A stretch of 16,905 nt of DNA, from NCBI RefSeq assembly GCF_020554845.1, contig NZ_JAJCIA010000058.1, positions 1 to 16,905 on the forward strand. Direction: 5' to 3'. Both the position numbers and the translations under genes were made by a program. This stretch comes from Blautia faecis (lineage in GTDB: Bacteria; Bacillota; Clostridia; Lachnospirales; Lachnospiraceae). The number at the start of each line of letters is the position of its first letter. The first letter of the stretch is position 1. The notes beneath the pieces were generated by a model that was given only the letters and a program-made list of their open reading frames with translations, did not search any database and had not been told where the DNA came from. Of the stretch, positions 16,301 to 16,905 are shown in pieces.

Positions 16301-16838
16301 TTCTCTTTGCTTTGAAAATTACCGGGGTGAATCTGCCAAGGCTGAGAGCTGTATGCAGCTGATCCAGAGTGCTATTGATGGTGGGCACCGTATGCTTTTA
16401 TTTTCCCAGTTTACTTCCATGCTGGCTCTTCTTCAGGCAGCACTGGAAAAAGAGGGGATTCCTTATTACATCATCACTGGGGAAACCTCCAAGCAGAAAC
16501 GACAGGAGCTTGTGAAACAGTTCAATTCTGATACCACTCCTGTATTTCTCATTTCCCTGAAAGCAGGCGGCGTTGGACTGAATCTGACAGGTGCAGATGT
16601 GGTTATCCACTATGACCCCTGGTGGAATCAGGCTGTCCAGAATCAGGCCACTGACCGTGCCCACCGTATCGGACAGACAAAGAAAGTTACCGTGTACAAG
16701 CTCATCGCCCGCAATACCATTGAAGAAAAGATCCAGAAGCTCCAGGAAGCAAAGCAGGATCTGGCAGAGCAGATCATCAGCGGTGATATGGGACAGCTGA
16801 GTGGTATGAGCAGGGAGGATATTCTGGAATTGTTGTAG
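13353..16838 (+). CDS. SNF2-family DNA-dependent ATPase/helicase-like protein
   Basis: The 1161-residue product starts with a charged helix (residues 1-30, Lys/Glu-rich). A SWIM-type zinc-finger region follows at about 130-160 (C137, C139, then C156). The C-terminal part is a bacterial SNF2 ATPase, preceded by the long middle region typical of bacterial SNF2 helicase-associated proteins. The Q-like element YQKNGYKWL is at 705-713. Walker A GLGKT is at 730-734, the Walker B box DEAQ at 826-829, motif III LTGTPIEN at 853-860, the second RecA lobe opens near LLFSQF (1015-1020), motif V AGGVGLNLT is at 1071-1079, and motif VI DRAHRIGQ is at 1101-1108. Such enzymes translocate on double-stranded DNA and remodel protein-DNA complexes, probably in the cytoplasm on the chromosome; specific substrates are not known here. 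The SWIM box has Tyr (Y158) where the last His is expected. No terminator is seen in the 67 bases left after the stop. Confidence 0.96.
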   Translation: MKNSPTEVKKKETEERKRQEELEKQKRNETYQLLGGSQNDSDADDDSSLEGNIQQLENYSYFDGDKILESLKLAPKDRKNGESIYRQQKMNVTDISCGYDRMNGQRLGQIEATFQTGRDIFGVTLLFSHEEVTYARCGCPECHRKYWGWYSDNSRCQYTAALAFYIRDYVNHSNFSDATDMNGDYLLNSYRRGQLKNDQKETPAQVSPSVSLVPRLTQNDNKLSVSFKVGTSKMFVVKKLDDFCRQVRNGETVQYGTSTQISHKTQDFTEESRKWIRYIDRIVREEEQFVDKIQNSGIYLPKKFNVGNSLDLFGWRLDSFYDNVGSEKIDFEDKTPDAARKKAQLHCKTGNPRISIRILDASKDKKQFDGVTVKGYIPELFQGMDSSYFIQDDSFCKTEPAFMEKVRPLTALSRNGEFHFQMGRNTLSNFYHNVLPQLQEVADITEENPEKFRQYLTPEAHFVFYLDMENDNVICKVSAFYGKREFSVGKLLLHEDISPDQQFRDFPLENSVLDQTMEWLPYYDPDFDVLHCNHDEELSYQIMESGTAALMELGEVRCTNRFRSRHTLKTVKVSVGVSVSGGLLDLNISTDDISSQELLDILKSYQLKKKYYKLKSGEFVNLQEQNLEMLAELMKTLHLTPKEFVKGKMHIPAYRTLYLDQMLESNENIYANRDRHFREIVKGFKTINDADFEEPESLSRIMRKYQKNGYKWLRTLEAWKFGGILADDMGLGKTLQVIAVLLAAKLEGKTGTSLVVAPAALVFNWGEELARFAPQLKVSLIAGSQSERQAKLQTYSDFDVLITSYDLLKRDIDQYEEKEFLYQIIDEAQYIKNHTTAAAKSVKVIHSQTRYALTGTPIENRLSELWSIFDYLMPGFLYGYDSFKKEFETPIVKNDDESAMTRLQKMVSPFILRRLKEDVLKDLPEKLEEVRYVKFEDAQQKLYDAQVVHMKEKIAQQDEGEFNKNKLWILAELTKLRQICCSPSLCFENYRGESAKAESCMQLIQSAIDGGHRMLLFSQFTSMLALLQAALEKEGIPYYIITGETSKQKRQELVKQFNSDTTPVFLISLKAGGVGLNLTGADVVIHYDPWWNQAVQNQATDRAHRIGQTKKVTVYKLIARNTIEEKIQKLQEAKQDLAEQIISGDMGQLSGMSREDILELL

Positions 16839-16880
16839 GAAATAAGGTACTATTGCTATTTAGTTGATTAAAAGTTCTTC

Positions 16881-16894
16881 AATGCGGACGCATT
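16881..16894. repeat. Short palindrome after the SNF2 gene
   Basis: AATGCG and CGCATT flank a GA dinucleotide. With a two-base loop it would not fold well as RNA, so a protein-binding site for the next gene outside the window is one option. It may be chance. Confidence 0.2.
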
Positions 16895-16905
16895 TGGACA
16901 ATGTG

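Overview
The window looks like chromosome from an anaerobic, moderate-GC Firmicute, most probably a Lachnospiraceae-type gut clostridium. The evidence is a complete V/A-type ATPase operon, strong AGGAGG ribosome-binding sites, a bacterial SNF2-family helicase, and an Asp/Gly/Gln-rich exported protein. No 16S rRNA, tRNA or other species-level marker is present, so the assignment is by style only.

Layout. (1) Bases 1-600 are AT-rich and gene-free. They carry three intrinsic-terminator-like hairpins, two of them long and bidirectional. (2) Bases 604-2676 (minus) encode a 690-residue exported protein with a signal peptide, acidic low-complexity linkers and a repetitive C-terminal region that reads like a beta-solenoid. 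(3) Bases 2677-3345 hold no convincing gene. They contain a GC-rich stretch with a nearly perfect palindrome of about 190 bases (3142-3334) that could be a mobile or MITE-like repeat. (4) Bases 3364-11952 (minus) are a nine-gene V/A-ATPase operon transcribed in the order G/H, C, I, K, F, E, A, B, D. It contains every subunit needed for a full rotary enzyme and ends in a strong terminator whose stem includes the last codons of subunit D. (5) Bases 11953-12455 are a divergent intergenic region with a possible promoter and a nested RNA hairpin in front of trmB. (6) Bases 12456-16838 (plus) carry trmB (tRNA m7G46 methyltransferase), a 53-codon basic small ORF, and a 1161-residue SNF2-family ATPase with a degenerate SWIM zinc finger.

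How the genes work together. The nine ATPase genes make one machine: the A3B3 catalytic head, the D-F central shaft, the C adaptor, E-G peripheral stalks, the I stator and the K rotor ring. The genes are tightly packed, with gaps of 2-20 bases or short overlaps. The exception is an 87-base gap before the high-copy ring subunit K, which contains a hairpin. The K sequence lacks the polar residues that bind sodium in the Enterococcus hirae ring, which suggests but does not prove proton coupling. The trmB, small ORF and SNF2 genes are co-oriented and may be co-transcribed. Nothing in the sequence ties them functionally to the ATPase.

I do not see a clear new multi-gene system. The features most worth a second look are the large palindrome, the unusual K subunit with its upstream hairpin, the exported solenoid protein, the trmB leader structure and the small ORF ahead of the SNF2 gene.
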